A program made the position numbers and the translations under genes. Source: Viscum album (taxonomy: Eukaryota; Streptophyta; Magnoliopsida; Santalales; Viscaceae). Taken from it: 64,000 nt of DNA. Location: NCBI GenBank assembly GCA_963277665.1, contig OY728123.1:634010915-634074914 (forward strand), given 5' to 3'. The notes under the pieces are model-generated. The model saw only the letters and a list, made by a program, of their open reading frames with translations, was not told the origin of the DNA and searched no databases. Positions 1 through 12,088 of the stretch are shown here, piece after piece (the stretch's first letter is position 1; the number at the start of each line of letters is the position of its first letter).

Positions 1-3000
1 ACATAGAAATGATAATAATATGGTAATATAAATTCATTATTAAACCATATAATTTATTATAAAAAAGAAATTTTATATTTTATATATTTATAATAAACTT
101 ATATTCATTATACATATGTTTTGAAGGAGTAAGATGAAATTTAAGACATAAGGTATGGGGATTTCAGCACACATTTTATTTTCATGAGATATATTCCATA
201 ATAAATAATAATTTAATTTATCTTGAGTGAATATTTCCAATGATTGTATTATATAAATATTATTGTTAAATTTATCATAAATTAAATATCCATTCTATAA
301 ACAATCCTTTATAGGGTAAATTATTCAAATGATAAAAAATTTGTAAGATATTTTGGAATCAATTTTCCTTCTTGCAGAAACATGTTTGTTGTACACCAAC
401 ATTATTTTTTAGTGGTGAATTTGAAATGTTATGTCATGAATAACCTTTATTTCATAATATTTTATCCATAATGAATGTTCATTTTCTTTCATGAGGATTA
501 TGATTTAATGATACATAGTGTTATCATGTTTATAGAAACAATCTCATTTTGTAACAAGATTATTTATGAATATGACTCCATTGATGATATTGTTTGAACC
601 ATCACATGATCTCTCATGAAATTTCTAACTGTATATAGATTAATTTTAAACCCATGTAATTTTACAATTTCAACTTTTGGTACATATGATAATTAATCAA
701 AATTATGAAAATGTGGCTATAACATTTCTTTTGGAAAATAATATATGTTATTTTAAAACCTTGATTTCTATAATTTATTTCAATAAATTATTTACATTTA
801 TCATGTCATGTTAATGAACATATTTAACCATGAATTATCTTTTTAAAAATAGTTTTAGATAGAATCTTCTTGTTATATTCCAATCAATAATCCTTGAAAA
901 TATTTTATGATAAAAATATAGGGCTAGGAATTTATAAACAGACCCTTCAAAATTGACATCATTTATTTAAAAAATCCAATATAAGTTTACATATTAATTT
1001 TTAACGTAAAAATGGGTTTATTAATATTCATCAAATTAATTATATTTATATTGGTTTTCACTGAAACTAATTTTCAAAGAAAAATTGGTTATCAATTCTT
1101 TGACTTATTGTTTTTATATATTATTTTAATGAAAATGGTTTTCAAAAGGTATTATTTTTTAAAAATTATTTTCATCAATTTCAATAATTATAGAATAGTT
1201 GTCAATGAATTTTCAAATAAATGTATTTAAATTTTTTTTGAAGACTCCATTTTATGTTTTAAGGGAAAATATTCTTCACTATAATTTAAATATAAAATAA
1301 TATTTTTTGAAATTAAATGGTGTCTAAATTTTTTACAAATAATTATTTATATGTCTTTATTATTATTTCAAATAAAGTGGTTTCACAATGGTTTTATGTT
1401 CTAAAGATAGATTCACGTTGATGAATGGATATTTTCATCAAGATATTTTTTTAAACATTATTTTAAAATAATTTTCATTCTAATATGTCATTGATTAATG
1501 GGGCTCATTACCTAATATGATAAGATTTAATGGTTACATTCTTGTTATTTCTATGAATGGATTATACATTGACAGAATTATGTTTAAGAAACATGTTCCC
1601 CTTCCATGTGTGTAATTATTATGCATTCTTTTTCTTTTTACATGTTAGGTTTTGATGAAATGATTATGAAACATGTCTTCTTCCATAGGTTGAGAGATGA
1701 TTAATTTTTATGACAACTATTTATTTTCCAATGATTATAATTGGATGTTTATAAAAGCCATCTCCTTTTTGGAATTTGATTTGGATAATGTTTTATTATC
1801 TTGTGTCACATGTATGAATAGTTTTATTATGATGTTTTTGGGAGATACTTCATCCTCCAATTCATTGGGTAAAGATTTATATCTAATGGATAATGTTATG
1901 AATCATGTTTGTTGGATTGATACAACATAAGAAAATAGGGAAAATAAATCAATTTAAAATAATGTTATATGAATGAGGATGGTGGTGTGTCCTGCCCATT
2001 AAGTGTAGTCTACACGATTTTGGAAGATGGTGAATCCAGATCCACTATGGGAATTTGGGGAAACTCGATACCTTATAAGGAAAGGACTATAAATATGGAT
2101 GATGTCGTGTCCCACCCAGTAGGTGAGGTTCCCATTAAATTCCTTGACATGGTCCAGCTCTGAGTCTTGAATTATAATGAATTATATTACAATTTTATCT
2201 ATTCCCCCAATTAAATGTCTTATTACTATGATATTCTTTCATATCTTATGATATTTATTTCCATATAATTCACGTGTTGTAAAATGAAAATATTAATTCC
2301 ATTATTTATCTCTATAAACACTTAAATTAATTGTATGATTTTCAATTAATATGATCTTCTTCTAATACCCATATTCCCATGTTTATGCTTTCATGCCTCC
2401 CATAATTACACTTACTAATCATTTTATATCACCTTTGATTATGTTTCATTCTCTAGGTTATGAATATATTTATTTATTATGATGTTTCTAAGAAGATTTC
2501 TTGTCACAGTGATCATAGTTGGAGATAATGAACCTCTCTTATGTAATAGTGTTTATGAATCAATGTTTCCAATGAAAGTAGTGCAATAAAATTATTTTAT
2601 GTACTTTGGTTTATGATTTTATGTATTTTGAAAAATTAATGTAATTTACATATATGTTAAGAGAGGTTTTTCATATCATTTATCCATATGATATGATAAT
2701 TTTTGTAGTTAAATAAAATATCAGTCATAATATATATATAGGAAAACATTATTTCTGATGTAACTACATGTTTTTTTACTAAAGACACATTGATGTAAAT
2801 ATCAATTCATTGAAGTTAACTTAATCATTTATTGTGGTTTAGTTAGTTAAGATTCCATAAAAATGTTTAATTTGAACCATATAAGTAAATGATGTGAATT
2901 TAAATAAAAATCCGTATTTTTTTACAATTATACCCAACAGGGGTGATGTAACCAAGCATATAAAGATATAGGGACCTATGTGGGTCATATCAATAAAACA

Positions 3001-4624
3001 TGAGATAACTTATATGGGAATAGATTCCCAATTTATGGATTAATTCATTTAAAATTTTGAAGTTTATTCCCATTTATGTACGTAAAAAACTATTAATCTT
3101 ATCAATATTTAAACACACACTACATCAGTTCATCTAATAGGCATATGAAGAAAAAAGTCACCAACATGTTGTGTTAAAATAATAATATTATTCTGTAATA
3201 CATGTTTTCATTAACATGTAATATTGGAATCAACAATTATATGTTTAAATTTAATGAATAATTGACTAGAATTTGTATTAAGTGATTTGAATTTATTTTA
3301 AATCAATCTATTCATTGATATTTTAATGATTCAATTGAGAAAACATTTAATTTCATTAATCAATAAAATTTTAGTTGAAAATAATTCCTTCACAAAGATA
3401 TATGAGTTACCATTGTTTATATTGATGAATTTTATTTAATAAACTACCTTATAATGTACCAATAATAAGAATATAAGGAATGATATAATATTTGTATGGA
3501 TGATGAAAATCCCCAAAACCTGATTTACATGTAAGCTTATGAAATAATCACACATGCATGGTCATCATATAATAATTCCATGGACATGTGAATCCTATGA
3601 GCTTGAAATGATTCATGAACACAAAAATTATCTTCCCAAGATGTGAAATATGGTAAATAAATTTCTTTTTTACCAATAGTAATTTACATTTATCATGCAA
3701 GAAGATATTTTAATAAAATCTAATAATGAACAATCATTAATAATAATACCATCCCTATAAACTTAATCATTCCCCCTTGTGTTTGGTGTCAATTCCTGGA
3801 TTCAAATAATATAACAAGTTATGACTCATTTCTAGCCTCTTCCAAAACTTGAAAAAATAGTAATATATTGAAACATAATATTTTCTACCACTTTTTAATG
3901 TCTCAACTATGTTCAGTCTAAGATAAATTATGAGTCCAATTATTGATGTGGCATCAATTATGACACCCTATATTATAGAGGAATTAGACAAGTAGTGTGA
4001 GAATATTGGTTCTAAAATGAGTAGACAATACCCTTTTATTAGTACTACACCGTGTGTAATCATAAATAAATGAAATGTAGGGGAAAAAATAATTAGTAAA
4101 AATAAATAATGAATTGATAAATTCACATACTCTAATGAATAAATCTATACATTAACATGCTAGGTCAAAAATAAAATTATTCAACATACAATATATAATA
4201 CAAAATCGGTTACTAATAACAAAATTTATATACATTAAAGACTCCAATATTAAAAGTTATCTAGAGTATACACTAATCCCTTACACCCAATCAATGTACT
4301 ATCACAATTTATACAACACCATTGAAGAATAAGCCAAGTCCAAAACTATAAATTAGAGATCTATCTAAGTAAAAATAGTTGTCTTATGTACGGTCTATGT
4401 AAAACTATGTATGATACCACCTTTCTATCTATTGAAAATTTTGATTGTAAATATAAAATGATCAGTTTTTAGCACTAGGGGACATAATGTAGTAAGGAAA
4501 ATGAAAAAAAAAATCTTGATCAGGATCCCCATTGGATACCTAGACAATCTTACCTTGTACAACCTATGGTGGATGTCTCTAAACATAATAATATTAATGT
4601 AGAATTATAACCAATTTCTATAAG
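1..4624. other. AT-rich region without recognisable genes
   Basis: No gene, RNA or complete transposon is recognised here. Open frames of 60-77 codons (for example 1012-1230, 1697-1930, 1969-2163) have no motif I know and are of the length expected by chance in AT-rich DNA. The stretch near 2350-2470 weakly resembles part of the long LTR at about 6890-6990 (shared short blocks such as 'ttatgtttcatt'), so part of this segment may be an older LTR relic of the same family. That reading is inference from eye alignment only. Confidence 0.5.
1977..2163 (+). repeat. Two diverged copies of a ~120-bp-spaced motif in a less AT-rich patch
   Basis: A block beginning 'ggatggtggtgtgtcctgcc' at about 1977 recurs, diverged, at about 2097 as 'ggatgatgtcgtgtcccacc'. 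The two copies are about 120 bp apart. The patch is clearly richer in G and C than its surroundings and stays open for 64 codons, though the predicted peptide is not recognised. Such short quasi-tandem blocks are common in long LTRs and in leader regions of gypsy elements, so a degenerate LTR fragment is the most likely identity. A small satellite-like duplication is the alternative. Confidence 0.4.
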
Positions 4625-7186
4625 TGTAACACCCCATGCATCCATAGTACACTTCTTTTTATAGACTTCAAAGCCTTGTGCTCCACAACATCGAGTCCAA
4701 TGCACCATGGCCTATCAAACTATCCCTTTTAAAAGAAGTTATGAATAGTATTAAGCACCTTACAAAATTGTAAAATTTTATTTTTCAAGATAGACTTCAT
4801 TTTGTTATTTAAAATAAATATATTAGATTATGGTGAATTTTGGAAATTTTTCTAAAATGTTTTAATTTTTTATGAATAATGAAAAACAATACGTTGTTGT
4901 TAAAAATGAAAATTGTCATTTAATATAATACTTTAATGTAAATTGATTAAAAAATAACAATAAATAAATAAGACATATATTAATCCCTTGTAGTTCATTT
5001 GAATCAATTTCATATATATATATAAATATATATTACTCAACTTTGGAATGACTCTTTTACCTGCCATTTAGTCACATTTATGGGATTAACATTTAACATA
5101 ATTTTACCTATTATGTGAATTAAAGGAAAAAAAATATTCAAATTTTTTTGAAAAAAAATATAAATGTTTTTTCTAATAGGATCAAAATAATTTTTGGTGA
5201 ATAGTTACTTTTGAATTTTATTTAACATGGTTAAATCTAAATAAAGTAATTAATGCTAAAAATAATATTTTTATAATATAAAATTTCCCTAACATGATAC
5301 TTCATTTCATTGGATTAGTTTTTTTCAACCATGATAATCCATAAGTTGAAAATTTGATCTTTTTTATTCTTCTTGGGTTAGATACAAACATTTTTTATAT
5401 TTTATTTAAAGATGAGTTAAAAATTTCATATTTTAATTTTAATAAATATTTCATTATTAATATGTCGTAATATAATTTTGATGGTCAAATACAATTAGTT
5501 TTTAAAAATATAATATTTTTATATATATAATCGTATTTTATTTTTTATTTTAGGAAATAAATAATTAAATTAAATAGTGACACAAGGACGATGTCGTTAT
5601 TTATTTATGGAAGGAAGAATCAATTAAATGAAGTTAATAAAATAAAAAAAATTAATTTCACATATTTGATTCCATCGATGATTTTTTTGAAGACCTTGAA
5701 TATTTAGGTATGAGTTAACATTGTTTTTTTAATTAATAATTTTTTAATGACTTTAATAAAAATCATATATTAAATGGTGTGAAATTTGAGATAAATGATA
5801 TTTTAAAAGAAATACTATTATATTAAATCATAAAAATGTAATAAATATATATGGTGTTTCAAAATAACATTCATAATGTTAAATATATAAAAAATGAAAC
5901 AATTATGTCTTTTTTTATTTTTATATTAACTATATTAACCCTATAAAAAAATGAAAGTAGACATGGTAAGAGTTAAATTGCATAACAAAGGGTTAAATCC
6001 AAGTGTTAAGGTTACTATTGTGAATTTATATGTAAAAAAAATTGTTTGCGATGATTTAGTTCCATAATCATATTATCCTTTAAAAAACACACTATTTTAG
6101 ATGTTTTATATTGGAAATTAAGATTAATTAAATAAATTTTTTTGAGTTTCCAAAAGCACCCCTACACTATATGATAAAAGGTCACCTTTAATTATATTCT
6201 ATTCAGAACTCTAAAAAACATTGTATCATAAAATAACTATCCTATTATCCTCCCAAAATCCCTAACATCATCTTAGAGTTCATACATTGGGATGAAATCC
6301 ATCCAACGAAGTCCTTTTGAGAAAATTTATAGGATATACTCGATGCATAGGTAATTATTTTACCATTTCAATTCAATTTCCTCTCACCTTATACTTCCTC
6401 ATTAATTTTTTATAACATAATAAAGAAGTAAACCTAGTATTGTATACTTAATTATATTATTGACTATGTTTGTGCAATTACTATACCATTCATCGTTTAT
6501 CGATAAATTATTAACACGACATATAATAGATTTAATATGAATGTTTATGTTATGTTCAAACCTTTTTTATCAGTAATGAATTATACCAAGGAAATGATGG
6601 GTGTGGCCTTATATAGACCATCGATGCATCTATACACTTAATGAGAAAAACATATTTGGACTTTTATACAATTATTTATGGTCTTATAATGTGTCCTTGA
6701 CAGTATGGTTATGATTTAATTCATTAGGCATTCCCTTATTATGAGATTTGATAATTATATTACATGTTATTATTAGACATATAGAATATCCATGTCAATG
6801 ATTAAATGGAATTATATGATTTATTCATTCTATTTTATGCTAATAATTAATTTTTAACATGCATAAATTTTATTAATATACCTTTTCATAAATTTATATG
6901 TTTATTTTGGATAGATTATGATAAATTTTAATCCCTAATTATCATTTGAAATCACCTCCTTCTTATGTTTCATTTTTTGCATGGATGAAAAGAGTTATAT
7001 TATGAAAGATAAATAGGGATAATATAACTGATATGAGTATTTTAGTGGAGATACTATTTTATTAATTTAATTATATAATTTAAAACATATATTTGTACGT
7101 AGATTTTACATGTCTACTAAATGATTCAGAGCTTCAGGATTTGATTTATTATGATTATGTTAATTTAATAAAATATTGTACGTGCA
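4625..7186 (+). repeat. 5' LTR of element A
   Basis: It begins 'tgtaacaccccatgc', the classic start of plant gypsy LTRs, and ends just before the PBS at 'acgtgca'. Matching blocks with the 3' LTR, in the same order, include 5047-5120 with 12512-12590, the TTACCATTTCAAT block at 6359-6372 with 13638-13651, and the 'gtgtccttga' block at 6691 with 14856. About 2.56 kb long. No TATA box can be singled out in such AT-rich sequence. Confidence 0.75.
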
Positions 7187-7203
7187 TTGGTATTCTGTGG
7201 TTA
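7187..7203 (+). other. Primer binding site of element A
   Basis: The sequence 'ttggtattctgtggt' directly follows the 5' LTR. It resembles the plant gypsy PBS TTGGTATCAGAGC, complementary to the 3' end of initiator-methionine tRNA, and is followed by the often-seen 'agggttctag' stretch. Several substitutions show decay. Confidence 0.6.
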
Positions 7204-7859
7204 GGGTTCTAGAGCTGAAATTAAAAGATGTTTATTACCAACCATGGAAACATGATTTTGAATGACTGAGATTATGGAATATTATACCAATATAGTATTT
7301 GAGGCTCAAACTAGAATAACATACAATAATATGTGTAATGTAGATAGTATATGGTTATTCAGAACATTTCATCATTGTCTGGATAATACAAGTGGACATA
7401 TTTCTAGTAAATATGAACTTAGATGTAACCACTATTGAATGTTGTCTCAAGCCTAACTCAGGGTAACTTGGTACACGACAACATGCCTTACTACACACCA
7501 TGTCTGACACTCTTGGTAGATATGCATAGGATAATTTACATTTTCATTATTAACCATTATAATGGATTTTTGAGTAAATATGTCCCTAATGAAATTATTA
7601 TTTTTATTATAGGTTTGATATTTATGAATTTTTCAATTTATGTTAAGTATTTTTCTATTATGGAATTATTCATTGTGATTCATAACCAAATCTAGTGTAT
7701 TCCATTGTTTATAAATGGCTCCTTGTTGAACGAATGGAAACTATATCCATTTGTGTAATCCATTTATAGATTTCAAACCATTGTATGATAATGGTAGTGG
7801 ATCTAGGGATATAACTTTTGTGGAACAACTTATATCTATGAAAGGATAATTAAATCAGG

Positions 7860-8640
7860 TTATGAATAATAACATCACCTATATGAAGCAGCATAATCTA
7901 CAACATGGAGGACCGATGATAGTCATTTTCAAGAGAAGACAAGACCCAAAATTCAACTGGACTGTATATTCCTTTTAATGGATAAATGGATAATCTCTTT
8001 TGAGAAATTTTTAATTTTTCTGAACTGTAGAGAACGGTAAAAATTGTTAGGGTAATTTATCATCTCTTAGGAGATGCAGATCATTCTTTGTCATTAATAC
8101 AAAATATGAATTACGATGGAAAAGTTGAAAATGATGAGATGGGGGAGATATAGAACTATTATTAAAAATTACCCTCGTCTTGAACAATGACCTAATATAG
8201 AACGTACATCTATTTGTCTAATGAAATGGGGGAATGAATATGTTGCAAAATATGAGGCTAAATTAACATGGTTATAAAGGCATGTTTCAGACTACACACA
8301 TAACCCATGAATTCGGATTTATTGATTTGTTGATGGTTTAAAAGCATTCTTATGATGAGTATTGGTATCACAATCATTATAATTATATAAATAAATAACT
8401 TCATGTTTTATCCAGATTCAAAATTTGTTATCTAATATATATGAATTTAATGGAATTAATGTGAAGAAGAGGGATACTGAGCACTGTAAAAATAGAAATA
8501 AAGAAAATGTGGGAAATGTTTACTTCCCATCCTATGGTAATTATGGGAAGAAACACCCAAAAAACAAAAATAATTGTAATGAGATGGGACATTATGAAAA
8601 TAATCATCCATATCATCAAGTAAGCATTCCCTAGAAAAGG
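7860..8640 (+). pseudogene. Gag remnant with zinc knuckle (element A)
   Basis: Broken frames from about 7910 to 8130 read as a gypsy gag core: an F-K-R-R-x-D-P-K-F-like entry, an IPF-like block, and a FLNCRER-like stretch matching the usual KIF..x.C.D motif. The last part, open at 8425-8634, holds a degraded CCHC knuckle (NCNEMGHYENNHP: first Cys, Gly-His kept, later Cys lost) at about 8570-8613. Gag would form the virus-like particle and bind element RNA. Stops and shifts make it non-functional. Confidence 0.6.
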
Positions 8641-8649
8641 CCAAGTGAG

Positions 8650-9060
8650 AAAGGAAAAGATTTTGTGATCACAACTATTGAGGTTGAAAATCCTAATGAT
8701 ATGTTGGCTGGTACATTAATCATTTCCTCAAATTAATCCAAATCATTATTTGAATCAAGATCTTTAAATTTCATTATATAATCTCAATTTTCTTTTGAAA
8801 TTACATATTTCAAATTCACGTTAATAAGGGAGTTAACAGTGAAAACACCTAAGGGATTTATCATTATAATAAATATGTGTAAGGAATTTCTGATTATGAA
8901 ATATTAAATTCTTTTTATGATTAAATTAGCATCATAATTATGTTCAATTTTGAAATTATCTTTAATATGGAGTGGCTATCCAAATATAATGAAGAAATTT
9001 ATTACAAGAAGAAGGATGTTACAAATTTAGAGGAAGATTTATTGTACATTATCTTTTGAA
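8650..9060 (+). pseudogene. Aspartic protease remnant (element A)
   Basis: The frame-shifted translation contains blocks characteristic of the Tekay protease: an 'AGTLIISSN'-like entry (about 8707), 'LTVKTPKGF' near 8830-8860 (usual consensus: V-x-T-P-x-G), and 'FNMEWLSKYNEEI' near 8960-9000 (usual G-M-D-W-L-x-x-Y). The catalytic D-S-G is not intact. It would have matured the Gag-Pol polyprotein. Confidence 0.6.
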
Positions 9061-9159
9061 AAAAAAATTCTTCAGCAGATTCTTATTTAGATCGATCTCT
9101 AGAAACTATTCTAAATGAAATTCATGGGGATGTAGATAATATAAAACTGTCCATTTCGA

Positions 9160-10060
9160 AAAATTGATGAGATTCCTATTGTACAAGGATTCATTGATGT
9201 ATTTTAATAGGAATTAACCATTTATCTTCTAGAATGAGAAGTTTAGTTTTATATTGACTTAATCCCTGATTCCATACTAATATCAAAGACTTAATTTTGA
9301 GTGGCCACTATTGAAATATTATGGCTATAGATTAAAATAGAGGAGTTGAGTAATAAAGGATTTATTTTCCCTAATTTTTCTCCATGGAGAGACCCTTTTC
9401 TTTTTTAAGAATAATTATGGATCAATGTGGCTATGCAATGACTATAGAGAAATTAATTCTATTACAATAAAGAAAAAGTATCCACAACCTCGCATTGATT
9501 ATTGGTTTAATCAAATTCATGGGTTCCGTTAATTTCTATAAATAATATTTTTTATATATCATCAATTAAGAGTGAATATAGAATAAATACAAATGAATTA
9601 TTTTTGGATCAGTTATGATTTTTATGAATTTATAGTAATTACATTTGTATAGACTAATGAACCCTCATTTTTTATAGATAACATGAATATTGTGTTCAAA
9701 GAATATCTTGTTGTATTTTTTTATTGATTACGTTATTATATATTCTAAAATCTGTTAAAACTACATGAATCAATTTTTAATCATTCTTGAGGATCTCATA
9801 ATGTAATAATTATATAGTAAAATTTGAATGTCGGAATAATGGATTCATTGAATTTCTTTTCTTGGATATATTGTCTCCAAGAATAAAATCACAACTGATC
9901 TTGTAAATATAAAGGAAATACATGATCATCCATCATCGATGATTATAACTAAGATAATAAGTTTTATTGGTTTCAAAGGTTACTATAAAAAAATTTCAAC
10001 AATTTTCCCCCATTGGAAAACCCATTAACCACAATAAAAACAAAATGGGTTAAATAAATT
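9160..10060 (+). pseudogene. Reverse transcriptase remnant (element A)
   Basis: Reading across stops gives, in order: 'VQGFIDVF' (9180), 'YIDLIPDS' (9255), 'NKGFIFPNFSPW' (9355), 'NNYGSMWLCNDYREINSIT' (9412-9463), and 'KKYPQPRIDYWF' (9473). These are the familiar thumb and palm blocks of gypsy RT. The active-site block reads F-I-D-Y at about 9719-9730, so the second catalytic aspartate of the FxDD motif is replaced, and further stops follow. The connection to RNase H reads 'GFKGYYKK' near 9970. Confidence 0.75.
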
Positions 10061-10520
10061 TTGTTAAAATTATTTAAAGGATGTTTTGATGAATTGAATA
10101 GAATAATAGGTAAGGATCATATCTTTACTTTACAATATGTAAATGGTGGTTTTTTGATTTATAGTGATGCATTAATGAAAGGATTATGTAGTGTCCTTAT
10201 GATGAATTATAGGGTTATTCCACATACCTCACAGAAATGAAATTTTCATGACCAAAACTACCCAACACATTATATTATGTTATATTCAGTAATATTTTCT
10301 CTGAAGATATAGAGAAACTATCTTAATACTGAATGAAATGAGAGATATACTGATCATAAGAGTTTGAAATACATTTTCTCATAGAATGAACTCAATATGA
10401 GGTAAAGTATATGGCTTATGCTACACATGGATTTTGATTTCACAAAAAAAATACCAACCTGGAAAGGAAAATAAGTTAGATATTGCTTTGAGTAGAAATG
10501 ACCATGGAAATCTATCAAAA
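10061..10520 (+). pseudogene. RNase H remnant (element A)
   Basis: Visible blocks include 'GGFLIYSDALMKGLCSVL' at 10146-10200 (the catalytic D in SDA, family consensus FVVYSDASxxGLGCVL), 'NYPTHYIM' near 10258, 'ERYTDHKSLKYIFS' at 10340-10380, and 'DIALSRN' at 10477 (family consensus ADALSRK), which marks the end of the domain. The module would degrade RNA of the RNA:DNA hybrid. It is interrupted by stops and shifts. Confidence 0.75.
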
Positions 10521-10639
10521 ATAAGAGCTGAAAAGGATAATATGTTCATGTATCTAGAGAATATTGATATGATAATTATCAAAGAATGTGAAACATCAAT
10601 AATTTATAAATGGTTTCCAAGTAATCATTACTAGAATGG

Positions 10640-11500
10640 ATAAAAATTTACCAGAACAATGATGAATAGTTGAAAAAGAATATAAAAGTTGTGAAATATG
10701 GTAGAGTGATTAAATTTTAATTTGAAGATGTAATATTGAAATTTGAGAAGAGGAATTCTATCCCATATTTACTATAGCTAAAAAGTGAATTGTTGGATGT
10801 TTCTCATTGCTCAAATAACTCTTTAAACATACATATAATTTTTATTTATAGAAATTTCGATGAACAATTTTTGTGGGCCAACATGAATAGAGATATTGTT
10901 GATAATGTGTCAAGATGTTTCGTTTGTCCAGATGTGATGGATGGAAGAAAACATCCCGTGGAGTCACAAACCTCTTCCAATAATTTTTTAGAAATTTAAT
11001 GAAATTAAAAGAAGAATTATCATGTTGATACCAAATCCAACTAGATTAATTGTGGTGATATGGGTTATTATTGATCATCTTAACAAATTAAAACATTCTC
11101 TTGAAATAAGTGATTATTTAACGATAGAATGTTTAGAAATACATCACATTAAAAAGTCTGTAAGAAATCATGGTGTACCTTATGAATGGATACTTACTGT
11201 GATTCCCATTTTACATTAATAATAGAGATATTTTTTTAGAAGGACCAAAATTCAAAGAATTGATTGAGAACATCATACCAACCTCAAATGGATGGAAAAT
11301 TAAAATAGACTATTCAGACAATAGAAGACATGTTGAGATGTTTCTCACCTTAAATTCATGGTACGCGGGATCAATATTTACATCAATTTGAATTTTTATA
11401 TAATACTATCTTCCATTTATTTTTTCAGATAGATCTATATGTATGATTATCAAGATAGAGATGTTATACACTAACATGTTATGGTGATGTTGATGAATGT
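10640..11500 (+). pseudogene. Integrase remnant (element A)
   Basis: The 69-codon open stretch 10790-10999 carries the H-H-C-C zinc-binding end (LLDVSHCSNNS, then ANMNRDIVDNVSRCFVCPDV with the C-x2-C pair). The next open stretch, 11022-11219, matches the core: 'VVIWVIIDHLNKLKHSL' (consensus AIWVIVDRLTKSAHFL) and 'RNHGVPYEW'. Catalytic acidic residues are not all kept, and the strand is broken between blocks. It would have inserted the cDNA copy. Confidence 0.75.
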
Positions 11501-11879
11501 AAATTCCTAGGCTAGAACATGTTATGGAAATGATGGAAAATGTAATGAATATTACAACTCATATGAAACTATATCAAAGTATAAAAAAGAGATATTTCGA
11601 TAACAAATGGAATTATTTTAAATTTTAATTGGAGCATCATGTTTTACTAAATGTATCCCCATGGAAGGTCGTTATATGCTTCAGTAAAAAGGGTAAATTA
11701 ACTCCCAGGTAAATCTAGCCTTTTGAAAATTTTGAACTATTTCGAGTTGTAGCATACCATTTGAAAATGCTATCCAGCCCACACAATGTTCATAATGTGT
11801 TCCACAAATCATTATTAAGGAAATACATTTCATAATGTAATCACCTATAAGAATATAGAAATTCAAACCGTTCGGTTTT

Positions 11880-12060
11880 ATTTAGAAGAGAGTATAAATA
11901 TTCTTGATACAAGAGAACATGTTTTTAGAAATTAGATGACTTTCCTAGTAATGGTTCTTTGGAGAAAATATAAAATGGAAGATGCTACATTGGAATACGA
12001 GGTATTTATGATGAAGAACAACTAGAATATTTTTTCTAAGTTATATTCGGGATATTTCAT
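11880..12060 (+). pseudogene. Chromodomain remnant at integrase C-terminus (element A)
   Basis: The pieces 'ILDTREHVFRN', 'LVMVLWRKYKMEDATLEYE' and 'NIFSKLYSGYF' line up with the usual ILDRREKVLRNK / LVKVLWRNHxxEEATWERE / YPxLF block that ends chromovirus integrases. This identifies the lineage and shows that the element was complete to its 3' end before decay. Confidence 0.7.
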
Positions 12061-12072
12061 GGAAGAAATTAA

Positions 12073-12088
12073 TTCAAGGAGGTAATAA
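12073..12088 (+). other. Polypurine tract of element A
   Basis: A purine-rich run 'caaggaggtaataa' immediately precedes the 3' LTR, at the position where plus-strand synthesis is primed. It is somewhat degraded compared with the intact PPTs later in the window. Confidence 0.5.
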
